In this document: positions 1 to 9,181 of the stretch, in pieces | Numbering within the stretch: the first letter of the stretch is position 1 | Layout of the letters: each line of letters opens with the position of its first letter | DNA from: Bacteroidales bacterium UBA1192 | GTDB lineage: Bacteria; Bacteroidota; Bacteroidia; Bacteroidales; Bacteroidaceae | DNA: 64,000 nt | Assembly (NCBI GenBank): GCA_002310175.1 | Contig: DBYG01000044.1 | Coordinates: forward strand, 51,385 to 115,384 | Direction of reading: 5' to 3' | The notes under the pieces: model-generated | What the model saw: the letters and a program-made list of their open reading frames with translations, nothing else | Database searches by the model: none | Told to the model about the DNA's origin: nothing | Position numbers and translations under genes: made by a program

Positions 1-1630
1 GGCGGATAGACATTTTCGGAGTCTTCTCAAACGGTACATCCCGGATTTCCACCTTGGCCAACTGGCTATAAACAGGAAGCTGCCGGTTGGAAGCCAGACG
101 TATGTTGTCGGGGATGGAGTCCTTGGCCTCAGCATCAAGCAGCGACTTGGCTATGGCCTGTTCGTCCAGATAGACAAGAGCCACCAGCTTGCCGCCGCGA
201 TCTACAACTACGGATTCCAACACGTAGTCCTGGTTGTTCACTACAGCCTCAATCTCCTCAGGATATATGTTCTGTCCTGAAGGACCTAATATCATGTTCT
301 TGGAACGTCCGCGGATGAATATGTTGCCTTCAGCATCCATTATGCCCAGATCACCGGTCTTGAGCCAACCGTCTTCGGTGAAAGCATTAGCTGTGGCCTC
401 CGGGTTGTTATAGTAGCCTATCGTGATATTTTCGCCGCGTGCCTGGATTTCACCTACCACATTATGCGGATCCTCTGAGTCAATGCGCACTTCAGCCACA
501 TCCACGGGCTTGCCGCATGAACCTGGAACATACTTGGTCCAATGCTCGTAAGCCAGAAGAGGACAAGCCTCGGTCATACCGTACCCCACCAGATAGGGGA
601 ATTTTATCTTTTTCAGGATTCTCTCCACCTCAGGGTTCAGTGCGGCTCCACCCATAATGAACTCTTCCACATTACCTCCGAACGCTTGAACAAGTCCGTC
701 CCGGACTTTGTTGTAAATCAGTTTGTTCAAACCTGGAACCTTGAGCATGAACTTTACTGCTGGCTTATCCAGGGTGGGCTTGATCTTGGATTTGTAGATC
801 TTTTCCATAACCAGCGGAACTGTTATGAGCAGATAGGGCTTTACATCTGCGAACGCTTTCATGAGTGTAGCCGGTGTAGGTGCCTTCCCCAACCAGTATA
901 TGGATGTGCCGTTGGAGAGAGGGTAGAGGAATTCTATAACCAGTCCGTACATATGGGCCATAGGGAGCATGGATACCATCTTGTCGCCGGCAGGAACGTG
1001 ACGCTGACTGTAATCCACTATTGACGAGAAATTACGGTAGGTAAGCATCACACCCTTAGGATCACCGGTGGAGCCTGAAGTGTAGTTTATCGTTGACAGG
1101 TCATCCCAGTTGTCGGTGGGAAAAATGACTTCGTCCCGTCCGAATCCGTTTGGGTATTTGTTTTCAAATAATTCGTCAAGATGCTCAAAAGCATAGGAAA
1201 TCTTATCGTCATTGCAATAGAGCATCTTGAGGGTGTTGATATCGAAAGCAGCGCGGACTTTTGGCATCTTACTGATATCCATCCTGGCCCATTTGTCAGA
1301 GTCGGTGAACAACACTATGCTCTCTGAATGGTTAACAAGTCCCATTACGCTCTCTGGCTTGAAATCAGCCAGGATAGGTACTATCACCGTCTCGTAAGTG
1401 TTAACAGCCAGATAGGCGAATCCCCAGCGGGCTCCGTTCTGAGCCCATAGAGCTATGTGGTCACCTTTCTTTATTCCGGCATACTCGAATATGATATGGA
1501 AGCGGGCGATAGAGCGGGCCATCTGTGAGTAGGTGAAACTCTCTCCGCCAATGTTGTTGAGTGCTGGCTTGTCCCAGTATTTGCGTGTGGCCTCCTGAAG
1601 CCTTTCCAGATAGTGTGGATATTTTTCCAT
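1..1630 (-). CDS. Long-chain fatty acid-CoA ligase (AMP-binding), 3' end cut by window
   Basis: This is an adenylate-forming enzyme that activates a carboxylic acid, probably a fatty acid, to its acyl-CoA using ATP. Reading leftward from ATG 1630-1628 gives 543 open codons to the window edge. The ATP-binding motif TSGSTGDPKG is at residues 184-193. Further on are the motifs YGMTEACP, TGDLG and GRSKNMI. The last visible residues (FEKTPKMSIR) resemble the C-terminal catalytic-lysine region, so probably only a few residues are missing. A TAnnTTTG element lies 25 nt before the ATG, which supports the start. It is transcribed divergently from the TlpA-like gene. The substrate cannot be told from sequence alone. 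Confidence 0.9.
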   Translation of the reverse strand, partial: MEKYPHYLERLQEATRKYWDKPALNNIGGESFTYSQMARSIARFHIIFEYAGIKKGDHIALWAQNGARWGFAYLAVNTYETVIVPILADFKPESVMGLVNHSESIVLFTDSDKWARMDISKMPKVRAAFDINTLKMLYCNDDKISYAFEHLDELFENKYPNGFGRDEVIFPTDNWDDLSTINYTSGSTGDPKGVMLTYRNFSSIVDYSQRHVPAGDKMVSMLPMAHMYGLVIEFLYPLSNGTSIYWLGKAPTPATLMKAFADVKPYLLITVPLVMEKIYKSKIKPTLDKPAVKFMLKVPGLNKLIYNKVRDGLVQAFGGNVEEFIMGGAALNPEVERILKKIKFPYLVGYGMTEACPLLAYEHWTKYVPGSCGKPVDVAEVRIDSEDPHNVVGEIQARGENITIGYYNNPEATANAFTEDGWLKTGDLGIMDAEGNIFIRGRSKNMILGPSGQNIYPEEIEAVVNNQDYVLESVVVDRGGKLVALVYLDEQAIAKSLLDAEAKDSIPDNIRLASNRQLPVYSQLAKVEIRDVPFEKTPKMSIR

Positions 1631-1654
1631 AAGTTGAATTTGTATTTCTATTTG

Positions 1655-1662
1655 CAAAAATA
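1655..1662 (-). promoter_or_regulatory. Bacteroidota -7 element for the acyl-CoA ligase
   Basis: Read on the minus strand this is TATTTTTG, a full match to TAnnTTTG, 25 nt before the ligase ATG. No clear -33 TTTG is seen. Confidence 0.5.
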
Positions 1663-1726
1663 TATAAAAATACCATTTTTTTCGTGGTTGAGCCGGTGAG
1701 AATGCAGGAGGAAGTAAACAGATTCT

Positions 1727-1734
1727 TAAATTTG
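1727..1734 (+). promoter_or_regulatory. -7 element for the TlpA-like gene
   Basis: TAAATTTG matches TAnnTTTG 29 nt before the ATG at 1763. The -33 region is not obvious. Confidence 0.5.
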
Positions 1735-1762
1735 CAGCCTGAATTGAAAAAGTATGGCATAA

Positions 1763-2827
1763 ATGAAAACGAACAGAGTTGTATTGGCGTTATCCGCCAT
1801 GTTGCTTGCCGGTTGCGGCACAAATAAGAACCTATACACTTTAAAAGGTGTGTTTGAGGACTGTGACGAACCTATGGTCTGGCTTGTGTGCGGTAACGAC
1901 GTGATTGACTCCATGTCAGTTGATGGCGGTGCATTTTCATTCAGTGGGGAGGTGCAGAATCCCACACTGGCCTGGGTATGTACTGCTCCCAACCACCGTA
2001 TGGCCGATTTCGAGTGCGAGTTCATCCTTGAGCCGGGCATACTGGTAATGAGCAAGCTCCCTGATGCTGAGCAGTATGTTGTGAAAGGCAGCAAGTCCAA
2101 TGACCTGCTGTCAGCCCTTGAGCAGAGGTCCGTGGAGATGGTCAAGGAGTATGCACAGTCCCATGATATGGAGGGTATAGAGGAGGAGATGGACCGTCAG
2201 TGGAACGGACTGTTGCTTAACGGCCTCAAGGAGAATACTGACAATATGTTCGGTCTCTATTGTCTGAGGGAACTCTCATACGAGGCTCTTGAACCTCAGC
2301 AGATAATGGATTATCTTAACCGTTTTCCGGAAACAGTCAAGGAAGACCGTCTCTGGAAATCACTTGAGACCAGTACCTCCAAGCATCTAAAGACAATAGT
2401 AGGACAGCCCTTTATGGATTTCACGCAGACCGATGCCGACGGCAATCCCGTAACCGCATCCCAGGTCATGAAACAGCCCGGAAACAAGTACGTGCTCATA
2501 GATTTCTGGGCATCATGGTGCGGTCCCTGCATGAGAGAACTCCCGTTCATCAAGGAGGCTTACTCAAAATATTCCGGCAGGGGTTTCCAGATTCTCGGAG
2601 TTTCACTTGACAGAGCGAGGGAACCCTGGATTAAGGCCATGCAGGACAACAGTATGAACTGGGTCAATGTGAGTGACCTCAAGTACTGGAACAATGAGGT
2701 GGCGGTACAATATGGTATAAACTCCATCCCGAGCAACTTCCTTATTGAATGCTCAACCGGCACTATAGTGGCCGTAGGCCTGCGCGGAAGGAACCTGGAG
2801 AGTAAACTGTCCGAGCTGCTGGACTGA
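1763..2827 (+). CDS. TlpA-like thioredoxin-fold lipoprotein (DUF4369-like N-terminus)
   Basis: This is a probable periplasmic thiol-disulfide oxidoreductase. A lipoprotein signal ends in LLAGC with the lipidated cysteine at residue 18. Residues 25-130 resemble the DUF4369 domain often fused to such proteins in Bacteroidota. A helical linker follows, then a thioredoxin domain (about 210-354) with the active site WCGPC (C253 and C256) and a cis-proline region (NSIPSN). It probably keeps cysteines of exported proteins reduced, but its partner is unknown. The TonB-dependent receptor follows 55 nt downstream on the same strand and may be co-transcribed. Confidence 0.88.
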   Translation: MKTNRVVLALSAMLLAGCGTNKNLYTLKGVFEDCDEPMVWLVCGNDVIDSMSVDGGAFSFSGEVQNPTLAWVCTAPNHRMADFECEFILEPGILVMSKLPDAEQYVVKGSKSNDLLSALEQRSVEMVKEYAQSHDMEGIEEEMDRQWNGLLLNGLKENTDNMFGLYCLRELSYEALEPQQIMDYLNRFPETVKEDRLWKSLETSTSKHLKTIVGQPFMDFTQTDADGNPVTASQVMKQPGNKYVLIDFWASWCGPCMRELPFIKEAYSKYSGRGFQILGVSLDRAREPWIKAMQDNSMNWVNVSDLKYWNNEVAVQYGINSIPSNFLIECSTGTIVAVGLRGRNLESKLSELLD

Positions 2828-2882
2828 ATCTCATGACCTTTAAATAACGAATGGGAGGATATTTCAAACAAAAATAAAAAAT

Positions 2883-4949
2883 ATGACAAGAGGATTCATC
2901 TGTGCTGTGGTATATGCACTGTTCTGCTGTATTCCTGGCAGTATTTCGGCAAGTGCTGTATCTGAAGTTGAAACAATTGATTTTATGCATGCGGATGTAG
3001 ATGAATCCACTGATGCCAGAATCGATGAGGATGGTTTCACTGTCGGTCTTGGTGAGATTGAGATTATCGGTTCCCGGGTACCGCTGGCTGAGGTTCAGGC
3101 TCCGCGTATGGTTACTCTCATGACACAGGAAGACATTCAGGCTGCCTCGGTCCACAGTATAAATGACCTTTTGGAATACGCCGTAGGGGTGGATGTGCGT
3201 CAGCGCGGTGAGATGGGCGTACAGACTGACATATCCATGCGAGGCGGCAATTTTGATCAGATAACCCTGTTGCTGAACGGAGTGAACATATCTTCACCGC
3301 ACACAGGACATCTTACTGCTGATTTTCCTGTCAGCGTATATGACATTGAGCGTATTGAAGTAATTGAAGGTCCTTCGGCACGAGTGTTCGGAACAAGTGC
3401 GTTTACAGGTGTGATAAACATAGTGACCCGCAAGGCAGAGGCCAACGGCGGACTGGTGCATCTGTCAGGCGGACAGTACGGCACGGCAGGAGCGGACATC
3501 AGTTTGGACATAAGCGGGAACAACAATTCCGGACAAAAACGTTTTTCACTCTCACTTGATGAGGATGGACTCAGGTTAGGCCGTAACAGTAACACATTTT
3601 CAAACAGATTCTCAGCCGGAATGAACCGCAGTGACGGTGCTACTCCTAACAGTGATTTCACTGCATGGCGCGGGTTTTGGAACTCATCCATCCGTCAGAA
3701 CGGCATGAAAATTGACATGCAGGCTGGTTACAGCTATCGCAAGTTCGGAGCCAATACATTCTACGGGGCAGCCAGCACTGACCAGTGGGAGAGCAACGAG
3801 CGCATTATGGCAGCTGTCACATCGGATTTCAGGGTAGGGCAGGTTCATGTGGCTCCGTCGGTATCATGGAACCGTTGGTTTGACCACTATCAGTGGCACA
3901 AAGGAAGTCCTGCCGGCGAGAACTACCATCAGGTAGATACATGGGCAGCATCTGTCAATAGTTGGGTGGACAGCAGGTTGGGACGGACTTCTTTTGGGCT
4001 GGAAATGCGCACGGACATGATCCGTTCCACAAAACTGGGTTATCCGCTTGACGCTCATCTGTATTACTCTCTTGGAGGCATTGATGCAGTTGATTCGCTG
4101 GATTACCGTTTTGCTGCTGACAGAACTGATGTCTCAGCTTTCCTTGAGCACAACATCCTGCTTGATGACCTGACCATTTCTTTTGGCCTGCTGGCCAATA
4201 TGAACACAGCACTTGATTACGGTTGGCGCCTCTATCCGGGTATTGACCTCTCTTACCGTCCTTTCAGCGGAACCACCCTGTTCGCCTCATGGAATAAGGC
4301 CCTGCGTATGCCCACATTCACGGACCTCTTCTACTCAGGCACTAACATACAGGGCACCACAAACCTCAAACCTGAAAAGACATCTGATCTTAATATTGGC
4401 CTGCGTTACCGTACAGAAGGAGTCAACCTTCAGCTGCAGGGCTTCTATAGCCGCCGTACCGATATGATTGACTGGGTGATATATGCCGATGAACCCGATG
4501 GCAAGACTTTCCGTTCAGGTAATTTTTCTGTGGATTGCAGCGGAGTGGAGTTTTCGGGCGCCCTCTATCCCGGAGAGTATGCAAGCTCCCTCTCTTTCCT
4601 GAGGAAACTCAGTGCCCAGTATGCCTATATCCATCAGGATCAGAAATATGATACCCCCGTCAAGGCCAGCAAGTATGCTATGGAGTACCTGAGGCACAAG
4701 GTAGTGCTTCAGGCCGATGCCGATGTGGTCTCAAAGCTGGGCTTGTCGGCCACATGGCGCTGGCAGGACAGAGTGGGGCAGGATAACGAGCCGTATTCTC
4801 TCCTTGACGGCCGTATAACCTGGACGGAGAACCGCTGGAACGCCTATGTTTCCTGCTCCAATATACTAAACGTGAAATACAGGGACTATTCATTCATTGA
4901 ACAGCCCGGCCGCTGGCTGATGGCAGGATTGGTACTGACCATACTGTAA
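2883..4949 (+). CDS. TonB-dependent outer membrane receptor
   Basis: This is an outer membrane active transporter powered through TonB. It has a signal peptide (about 1-25), a plug domain (about 70-175, with the MRGGNFDQITLLLNGV and IERIEVIEGP patterns) and a 22-strand-type barrel that ends in a short hydrophobic strand. At 688 aa it has the size of BtuB or small siderophore receptors. It lacks the N-terminal carboxypeptidase-regulatory-like domain of SusC, so a vitamin, haem or metal chelate is a likelier substrate than a glycan. The substrate is not resolvable: no riboswitch fits in the 55-nt gap upstream and no partner lipoprotein is adjacent. Confidence 0.9.
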   Translation: MTRGFICAVVYALFCCIPGSISASAVSEVETIDFMHADVDESTDARIDEDGFTVGLGEIEIIGSRVPLAEVQAPRMVTLMTQEDIQAASVHSINDLLEYAVGVDVRQRGEMGVQTDISMRGGNFDQITLLLNGVNISSPHTGHLTADFPVSVYDIERIEVIEGPSARVFGTSAFTGVINIVTRKAEANGGLVHLSGGQYGTAGADISLDISGNNNSGQKRFSLSLDEDGLRLGRNSNTFSNRFSAGMNRSDGATPNSDFTAWRGFWNSSIRQNGMKIDMQAGYSYRKFGANTFYGAASTDQWESNERIMAAVTSDFRVGQVHVAPSVSWNRWFDHYQWHKGSPAGENYHQVDTWAASVNSWVDSRLGRTSFGLEMRTDMIRSTKLGYPLDAHLYYSLGGIDAVDSLDYRFAADRTDVSAFLEHNILLDDLTISFGLLANMNTALDYGWRLYPGIDLSYRPFSGTTLFASWNKALRMPTFTDLFYSGTNIQGTTNLKPEKTSDLNIGLRYRTEGVNLQLQGFYSRRTDMIDWVIYADEPDGKTFRSGNFSVDCSGVEFSGALYPGEYASSLSFLRKLSAQYAYIHQDQKYDTPVKASKYAMEYLRHKVVLQADADVVSKLGLSATWRWQDRVGQDNEPYSLLDGRITWTENRWNAYVSCSNILNVKYRDYSFIEQPGRWLMAGLVLTIL

Positions 4950-4974
4950 TGCATCATTCAAAACCCTGCCGGGA

Positions 4975-6006
4975 TTACAGGAGTTCCGCCAGTTCCAGGA
5001 TGAGGCGTTCGGTGTCTTTCCAGCCCAGGCAGGGGTCGGTGATTGATTTGCCGTAGATGCACTCTCCGGGTCCCTGGGCTCCCTCCTCGATATAGGATTC
5101 TATCATGAGACCTTTCACTATCCGTTTGATGGTGTCGTTGGAACGCATGCTGTGAAGCACCTCCTTGGCAATCCGGATCTGCTCCTTGAACTTTTTGCCG
5201 GAGTTGGAATGGTTGCAATCCACTATTACGGCCGGGTTATGCAGATACTGCGACTCTTCGTACAAATCCACGAGCCGCTTGAGGTCCTCATAGTGATAGT
5301 TGGGATGGCTGGTGCCGTGATTGTCCACAAATCCCCGGAGAATGGCGTGGGTGTAAGGGTTACCGAGGCTCTCAACCTCCCAGTCACGATATATGAAAGT
5401 GTGGCTGCTTTGTGCGGCGCGGATAGAGTTCATCATGACCGAGAGGTCACCACTGGTGGGATTCTTCATTCCCACAGGGATATCAAGTCCACTTGCTGTA
5501 AGGCGGTGCTGCTGGTCCTCCACGCTACGGGCTCCTACTGCCACGTATGAAAGCAGGTCGGAGAGAAACTGGTGGTTTTCGGGATAGAGCATCTCGTCGG
5601 CACAGGAGAACCCGGTCTCGGTGAGCGCCTTGAGGTGCAGCTTGCGGATGGCTATCAGACCCTTGAGGATATCGGGGCTTGCCAGCGGATTGGGTTGATG
5701 CAGCATTCCCTTGTAGCCGGCTCCGGTTGTACGGGGCTTGTTGGTATATATTCTCGGAATGATTACAATCTTTTCCTGAACTTTGTCCTGAAGCGGGCGC
5801 AGACGGCTTATGTAATCCACCACTGCGTCCTCGCGGTCAGCCGAGCATGGACCTATCACTAGGATGAGCTTGTTCGAGACCCCGCTGAATGCATCCTTTA
5901 TCTCCTTGTCGTTTCTCTTTTTTGCTTCGGTCGCCTCATCCGATACAGGGTACATCTTCTTAACCTCCTGCGGACTGAAGAGCTGGCGTTTGAATGTCAT
6001 GTTCAT
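4975..6006 (-). CDS. aroG: 3-deoxy-7-phosphoheptulonate synthase, class I
   Basis: This enzyme condenses phosphoenolpyruvate and erythrose 4-phosphate, the first step of the shikimate pathway. The 343-residue protein has the class I signatures GPCSADRED near residue 52, KPRTTGAGYKG, and the GARSVEDQQHR and NSNSGKK-type metal and phosphate sites. There is no fused chorismate mutase domain, whereas Bacteroides species typically carry a DAHP synthase-chorismate mutase fusion. It is the last gene of the aro operon, 7 nt after tyrA, and converges with the TonB receptor gene. Feedback control by a particular aromatic amino acid cannot be assigned. Confidence 0.93.
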   Translation of the reverse strand: MNMTFKRQLFSPQEVKKMYPVSDEATEAKKRNDKEIKDAFSGVSNKLILVIGPCSADREDAVVDYISRLRPLQDKVQEKIVIIPRIYTNKPRTTGAGYKGMLHQPNPLASPDILKGLIAIRKLHLKALTETGFSCADEMLYPENHQFLSDLLSYVAVGARSVEDQQHRLTASGLDIPVGMKNPTSGDLSVMMNSIRAAQSSHTFIYRDWEVESLGNPYTHAILRGFVDNHGTSHPNYHYEDLKRLVDLYEESQYLHNPAVIVDCNHSNSGKKFKEQIRIAKEVLHSMRSNDTIKRIVKGLMIESYIEEGAQGPGECIYGKSITDPCLGWKDTERLILELAELL

Positions 6007-6013
6007 GATAATC

Positions 6014-6868
6014 TCATTTTTTGTCGAAACATATACGGCGTTCTGTTGATTTTCGCATCATATCCTGCAGTAGCTGCAAGTCATCGGCCTGGACAGCATC
6101 ACGTATTTTCTTGATCTGTTCTATAAAGAGGTCCATCTCTTTGAGTAGGGCCTTCTTGTTCATCAGGAAAAGCTCGCTCCACATCTTGTCGTTGATACGT
6201 GCTATGCGGGTCAAGTCACGGAAAGAGTCACCAGTGTATTGGGCCAGATGTTCGGTCTCGCGACTGTTCATTAACGCTATTGCAATGCAGTGTGTGAGCT
6301 GGCTCAGGAAACCTATCATCTCGTCATGCTCCTCAGGGCTGAGCCTTACTATACGGCCGAATCCGAGGATGCGGCCCACCTGGCTGCATGCCTCTATGGC
6401 GGCCGGAGTGTTGGAGAGGGTGGGGGTCACTATGTAGTTGGCTCCTACGAAAATGTCCGCATCCGCGTTCTTCACGCCATAGACTTCGCGTCCGGCCATA
6501 GGATGAGCACCAATGAACTCCAGGTCTGGGCGCAGCATTCCCTGTATCTCATAGACCACGGAGCACTTGATGCCTGTGACATCGGTAAGCAGGGCTCCAG
6601 GTCTTATCATGGCTTGGTTCTCTTTAATCCATGAAAGAAGTGTCTTGGGATATAGAGAAAAGACTATCAAGTCAAACTTTGATATGTATTCCCTGTCGGG
6701 ACGGTTGGTCCCGCTGTCTATCAGTCCGTTCTCAAGGGCATAGTCAATTGATTCCTGTGAGCGCGTGACAGCTCCCACATAATATCCTGCCCTGCGGAAA
6801 CCCTGTGCGTAGCTGCCGCCTATGAGTCCCAGACCTACAATCAGTATCTTTTCTTTTCTGTCAAACAT
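6014..6868 (-). CDS. tyrA: Prephenate dehydrogenase
   Basis: It converts prephenate to 4-hydroxyphenylpyruvate with reduction of NAD(P), the tyrosine branch. The N-terminal Rossmann motif GLGLIGG is at residues 12-18, followed by TDVTGIK, a GAHPMAGRE substrate-binding motif and the helical C-terminal dimerisation domain. At 284 aa it is a monofunctional enzyme without a fused chorismate mutase or evident ACT domain. The start overlaps the aroA stop by 8 nt, indicating tight co-translation in the operon. Confidence 0.93.
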   Translation of the reverse strand: MFDRKEKILIVGLGLIGGSYAQGFRRAGYYVGAVTRSQESIDYALENGLIDSGTNRPDREYISKFDLIVFSLYPKTLLSWIKENQAMIRPGALLTDVTGIKCSVVYEIQGMLRPDLEFIGAHPMAGREVYGVKNADADIFVGANYIVTPTLSNTPAAIEACSQVGRILGFGRIVRLSPEEHDEMIGFLSQLTHCIAIALMNSRETEHLAQYTGDSFRDLTRIARINDKMWSELFLMNKKALLKEMDLFIEQIKKIRDAVQADDLQLLQDMMRKSTERRICFDKK

Positions 6869-8075
6869 AATCAGTTATTTCTATTCCTGTGCCCTTCAAT
6901 ACGTCAAAGAATGACGGGAAACTCTTGTTCACCGCCTCAGTACCCTCTATCTCGCCTCCAAATGCTGTCAGCAGTATGCTCAGGGCCATTGCTATCCTGT
7001 GGTCATTATGACCTTTAAGGGTGACCGAAGGCTTGTGGAGAGGAGAGTTCCTGATGACGACACAGTTTTCGTCCACTGTGAATTCCGCACCGAAACGGGA
7101 TAGTTCCTCAAGCATATCGCCCACACGATCACTCTCCTTGATCCTGAGCCTGCGTATGCCTGTTATAACGGCTCCGTTCAGATATGCCGCCATAGCGAAC
7201 AGTATGGGACCCAGGTCAATCTGGTTGGAGATGTCAATATGCGGGGTGCCGGTTCTCAGGGCGTTGAAATACTCCATGCAGAGGCGGTCACCCTGTAGTG
7301 AATCCTCCTTTAGTCCTTCAACGGTTACACTGCCCCCCATAAGGTTCAGGGCACTGAAGAACGCAGCGTTGGACCAGTCACCCTCCACGCGGGCATCGGT
7401 GGCCTTGTAGGTCTGGTTCCCGGGAATGATGATGCTACCGTCAGCTAGGGTATTGCAGTGGATTCCTGATATGGAGAGTATGCTGAGAGTCATGTCTATA
7501 TACATACGGCTCTCTATTCTTCCTTCAAGCCGTAAGCTGCTCTCACCTTCGACAAGAGGCAGGGCGAATAGCAGGCCCGATATGAACTGACTGCTTATGG
7601 AGGCGTCAATAGAGAAACGTGAAGGTCTCAGCCTGCCGCTTATTTCAATTGAGTCGAGGTTTCTGATGCAGGTTATGCCCTGCTGCCGGAACAGGTCCTC
7701 ATATATGCTGATTCCCCTGCTGATAAGCCTCGGGGTTCCGGTAAACCTGAAACTTCCACCTAAGGCAAGTGCCACGGGAATCATGAACCTGAGCGTGGTC
7801 CCGCTCTCATTACAAGGCATCACTACGGTCCCGGAGCCGTTACTGGTGGCGGATTGCGGTTTGAATGTCACGTTTCCGTCCTTTATGGTAAAACTGTGAC
7901 CTAACGCCTTGACACATTCCAGTGTGGCCTTTATATCTTCAGATAGTTCCACATGGCTTACAGTGCATTTCTCACCCGAGAGTGCTGAGGCTAGTATTAG
8001 CCTGTGCGCGTAGCTTTTGGAGGGTGGGGCTGTTATGGTTCCCCGAGCTGTTCCCTTGTGGATATATCTTTTCAT
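6861..8075 (-). CDS. aroA: 3-phosphoshikimate 1-carboxyvinyltransferase (EPSP synthase)
   Basis: It transfers the enolpyruvyl group of PEP to shikimate 3-phosphate. The N-terminal PPSKSYAHR and NESGTTLRF signatures are present, and RIKESDR and a GHNDHRIAMAL motif lie in the C-terminal half. The 404-residue length is a little short for the family (about 420-430), but both inside-out alpha/beta domains appear complete. The ATG overlaps the TGA of aroC by 4 nt (ATGA), and its own end overlaps tyrA. Confidence 0.94.
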   Translation of the reverse strand: MKRYIHKGTARGTITAPPSKSYAHRLILASALSGEKCTVSHVELSEDIKATLECVKALGHSFTIKDGNVTFKPQSATSNGSGTVVMPCNESGTTLRFMIPVALALGGSFRFTGTPRLISRGISIYEDLFRQQGITCIRNLDSIEISGRLRPSRFSIDASISSQFISGLLFALPLVEGESSLRLEGRIESRMYIDMTLSILSISGIHCNTLADGSIIIPGNQTYKATDARVEGDWSNAAFFSALNLMGGSVTVEGLKEDSLQGDRLCMEYFNALRTGTPHIDISNQIDLGPILFAMAAYLNGAVITGIRRLRIKESDRVGDMLEELSRFGAEFTVDENCVVIRNSPLHKPSVTLKGHNDHRIAMALSILLTAFGGEIEGTEAVNKSFPSFFDVLKGTGIEITDYV

Positions 8076-9181
8076 CGGTTGATGTGTGTCTCGGAGGATG
8101 AGAGCCAGTCACTTCCGTATCTGAGGGCAAGCATGTCGCTTATCACAATGGCGGTAAGGCTTGTCACCACTATGCAGATACGCCTTATTATGGCTGGGTC
8201 ATGACGGCCGTGCAGCTCTAAGAGGGCATCCTGACCCGTCTCCATGTTCACGGTGCGCTGCTGCTGTGCAATGGATGGGGTGGGCTTGACTGCCAGGTTG
8301 AACAGTACAGGCATCCCATTGGATAGTCCGCCGTTTATTCCGCCATTGTTGTTGGTGATGGTCCTGACGCAGCCGTTGTCATTGTAGAACTGGTCATTGG
8401 CCTGTGAGCCGCGGTCCGATGCGAATCCGAATCCGCGTCCGAACTCTATCCCTTTCACCCCGCCTATGGCGAACATAGCTTTGCTGATTACTCCTTCCAG
8501 TGAGTCGAACCAAGGTTCGCCTATACCCGGCATAAGGCCAGTGATTGCGGTCTGTACCTTGCCGCCCACTGAGTCATTGTCTGCGCGTGCCTTGAGGATG
8601 ACATCTGTCATAGCCTGTTCCACATTGTCTATTGTGGGAAATATGCGTGAATTGACCAGGTCAGGCTCAGTCGTGAAATCGGTGAACTCACGGTCCTTCA
8701 CATCGCCGCACTGCAGGATATGAGTGGCTATCCTGATACCTTTTGCTTCAAGTGCAGGTATCACTACGGCACCGGCAGCCACTATAGCTGCGGTAATGCG
8801 GCCGCTGAAATGTCCGCCGCCGCGCCAGTCCTCGAAACCATGATACCTGATATGGGCGGCATAGTCGGCATGTGAGGGCCTGGCCAGCATGGCTGTCTTC
8901 TCATAATCGGCACTACGTATGTTCTCATTGGGGATGAGTATGCAGAGCGGGGCACCTGTGGTAAAGCCGTTGAACACTCCGCTCGCTATGGTGAAACGGT
9001 CCTCCTCCACGCGGGCGGTGTCAGTGGCACCCTGTGGCCTGCGTTTGGAAAGCTGCCGGCCGATGAACTGCTCATCGACCTTGATTCCGGGAGCAAGCCC
9101 GTCAAGCACCGCTCCTATCATGGGCCCGTGGGACTCACCGAAGAGAGTCAGTATGACCTGAGTTCCTATGCTGTTCTTCAT
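8072..9181 (-). CDS. aroC: Chorismate synthase
   Basis: It makes chorismate from EPSP using reduced FMN. The signature GESHGPMIGAVLDGLAPG comes directly after the start, with HADYAAH-type, GGHFSGR and QANDQ regions further on. I chose ATG 9181, giving 369 aa, because it forms an ATGA overlap with the aroB stop and puts the conserved N-terminus at residue 1. An in-frame ATG at 9202 would add seven unconserved residues. The N-terminal wording (LTLFGESHGP, DGLAPGI) is closer to the clostridial form that I remember than to the usual Bacteroides form (FGESHGKGVG); this is from memory, not alignment. Confidence 0.94.
   Translation of the reverse strand: MKNSIGTQVILTLFGESHGPMIGAVLDGLAPGIKVDEQFIGRQLSKRRPQGATDTARVEEDRFTIASGVFNGFTTGAPLCILIPNENIRSADYEKTAMLARPSHADYAAHIRYHGFEDWRGGGHFSGRITAAIVAAGAVVIPALEAKGIRIATHILQCGDVKDREFTDFTTEPDLVNSRIFPTIDNVEQAMTDVILKARADNDSVGGKVQTAITGLMPGIGEPWFDSLEGVISKAMFAIGGVKGIEFGRGFGFASDRGSQANDQFYNDNGCVRTITNNNGGINGGLSNGMPVLFNLAVKPTPSIAQQQRTVNMETGQDALLELHGRHDPAIIRRICIVVTSLTAIVISDMLALRYGSDWLSSSETHINR

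Noticed and set aside
542..1024. 160-codon plus-strand open frame
   Set aside because: It lies wholly antisense to the acyl-CoA ligase gene, whose motifs are clear.
2828..2882. Cobalamin or other riboswitch upstream of the TonB receptor
   Set aside because: The gap is 55 nt, too short for a cobalamin riboswitch, and no conserved box is seen.
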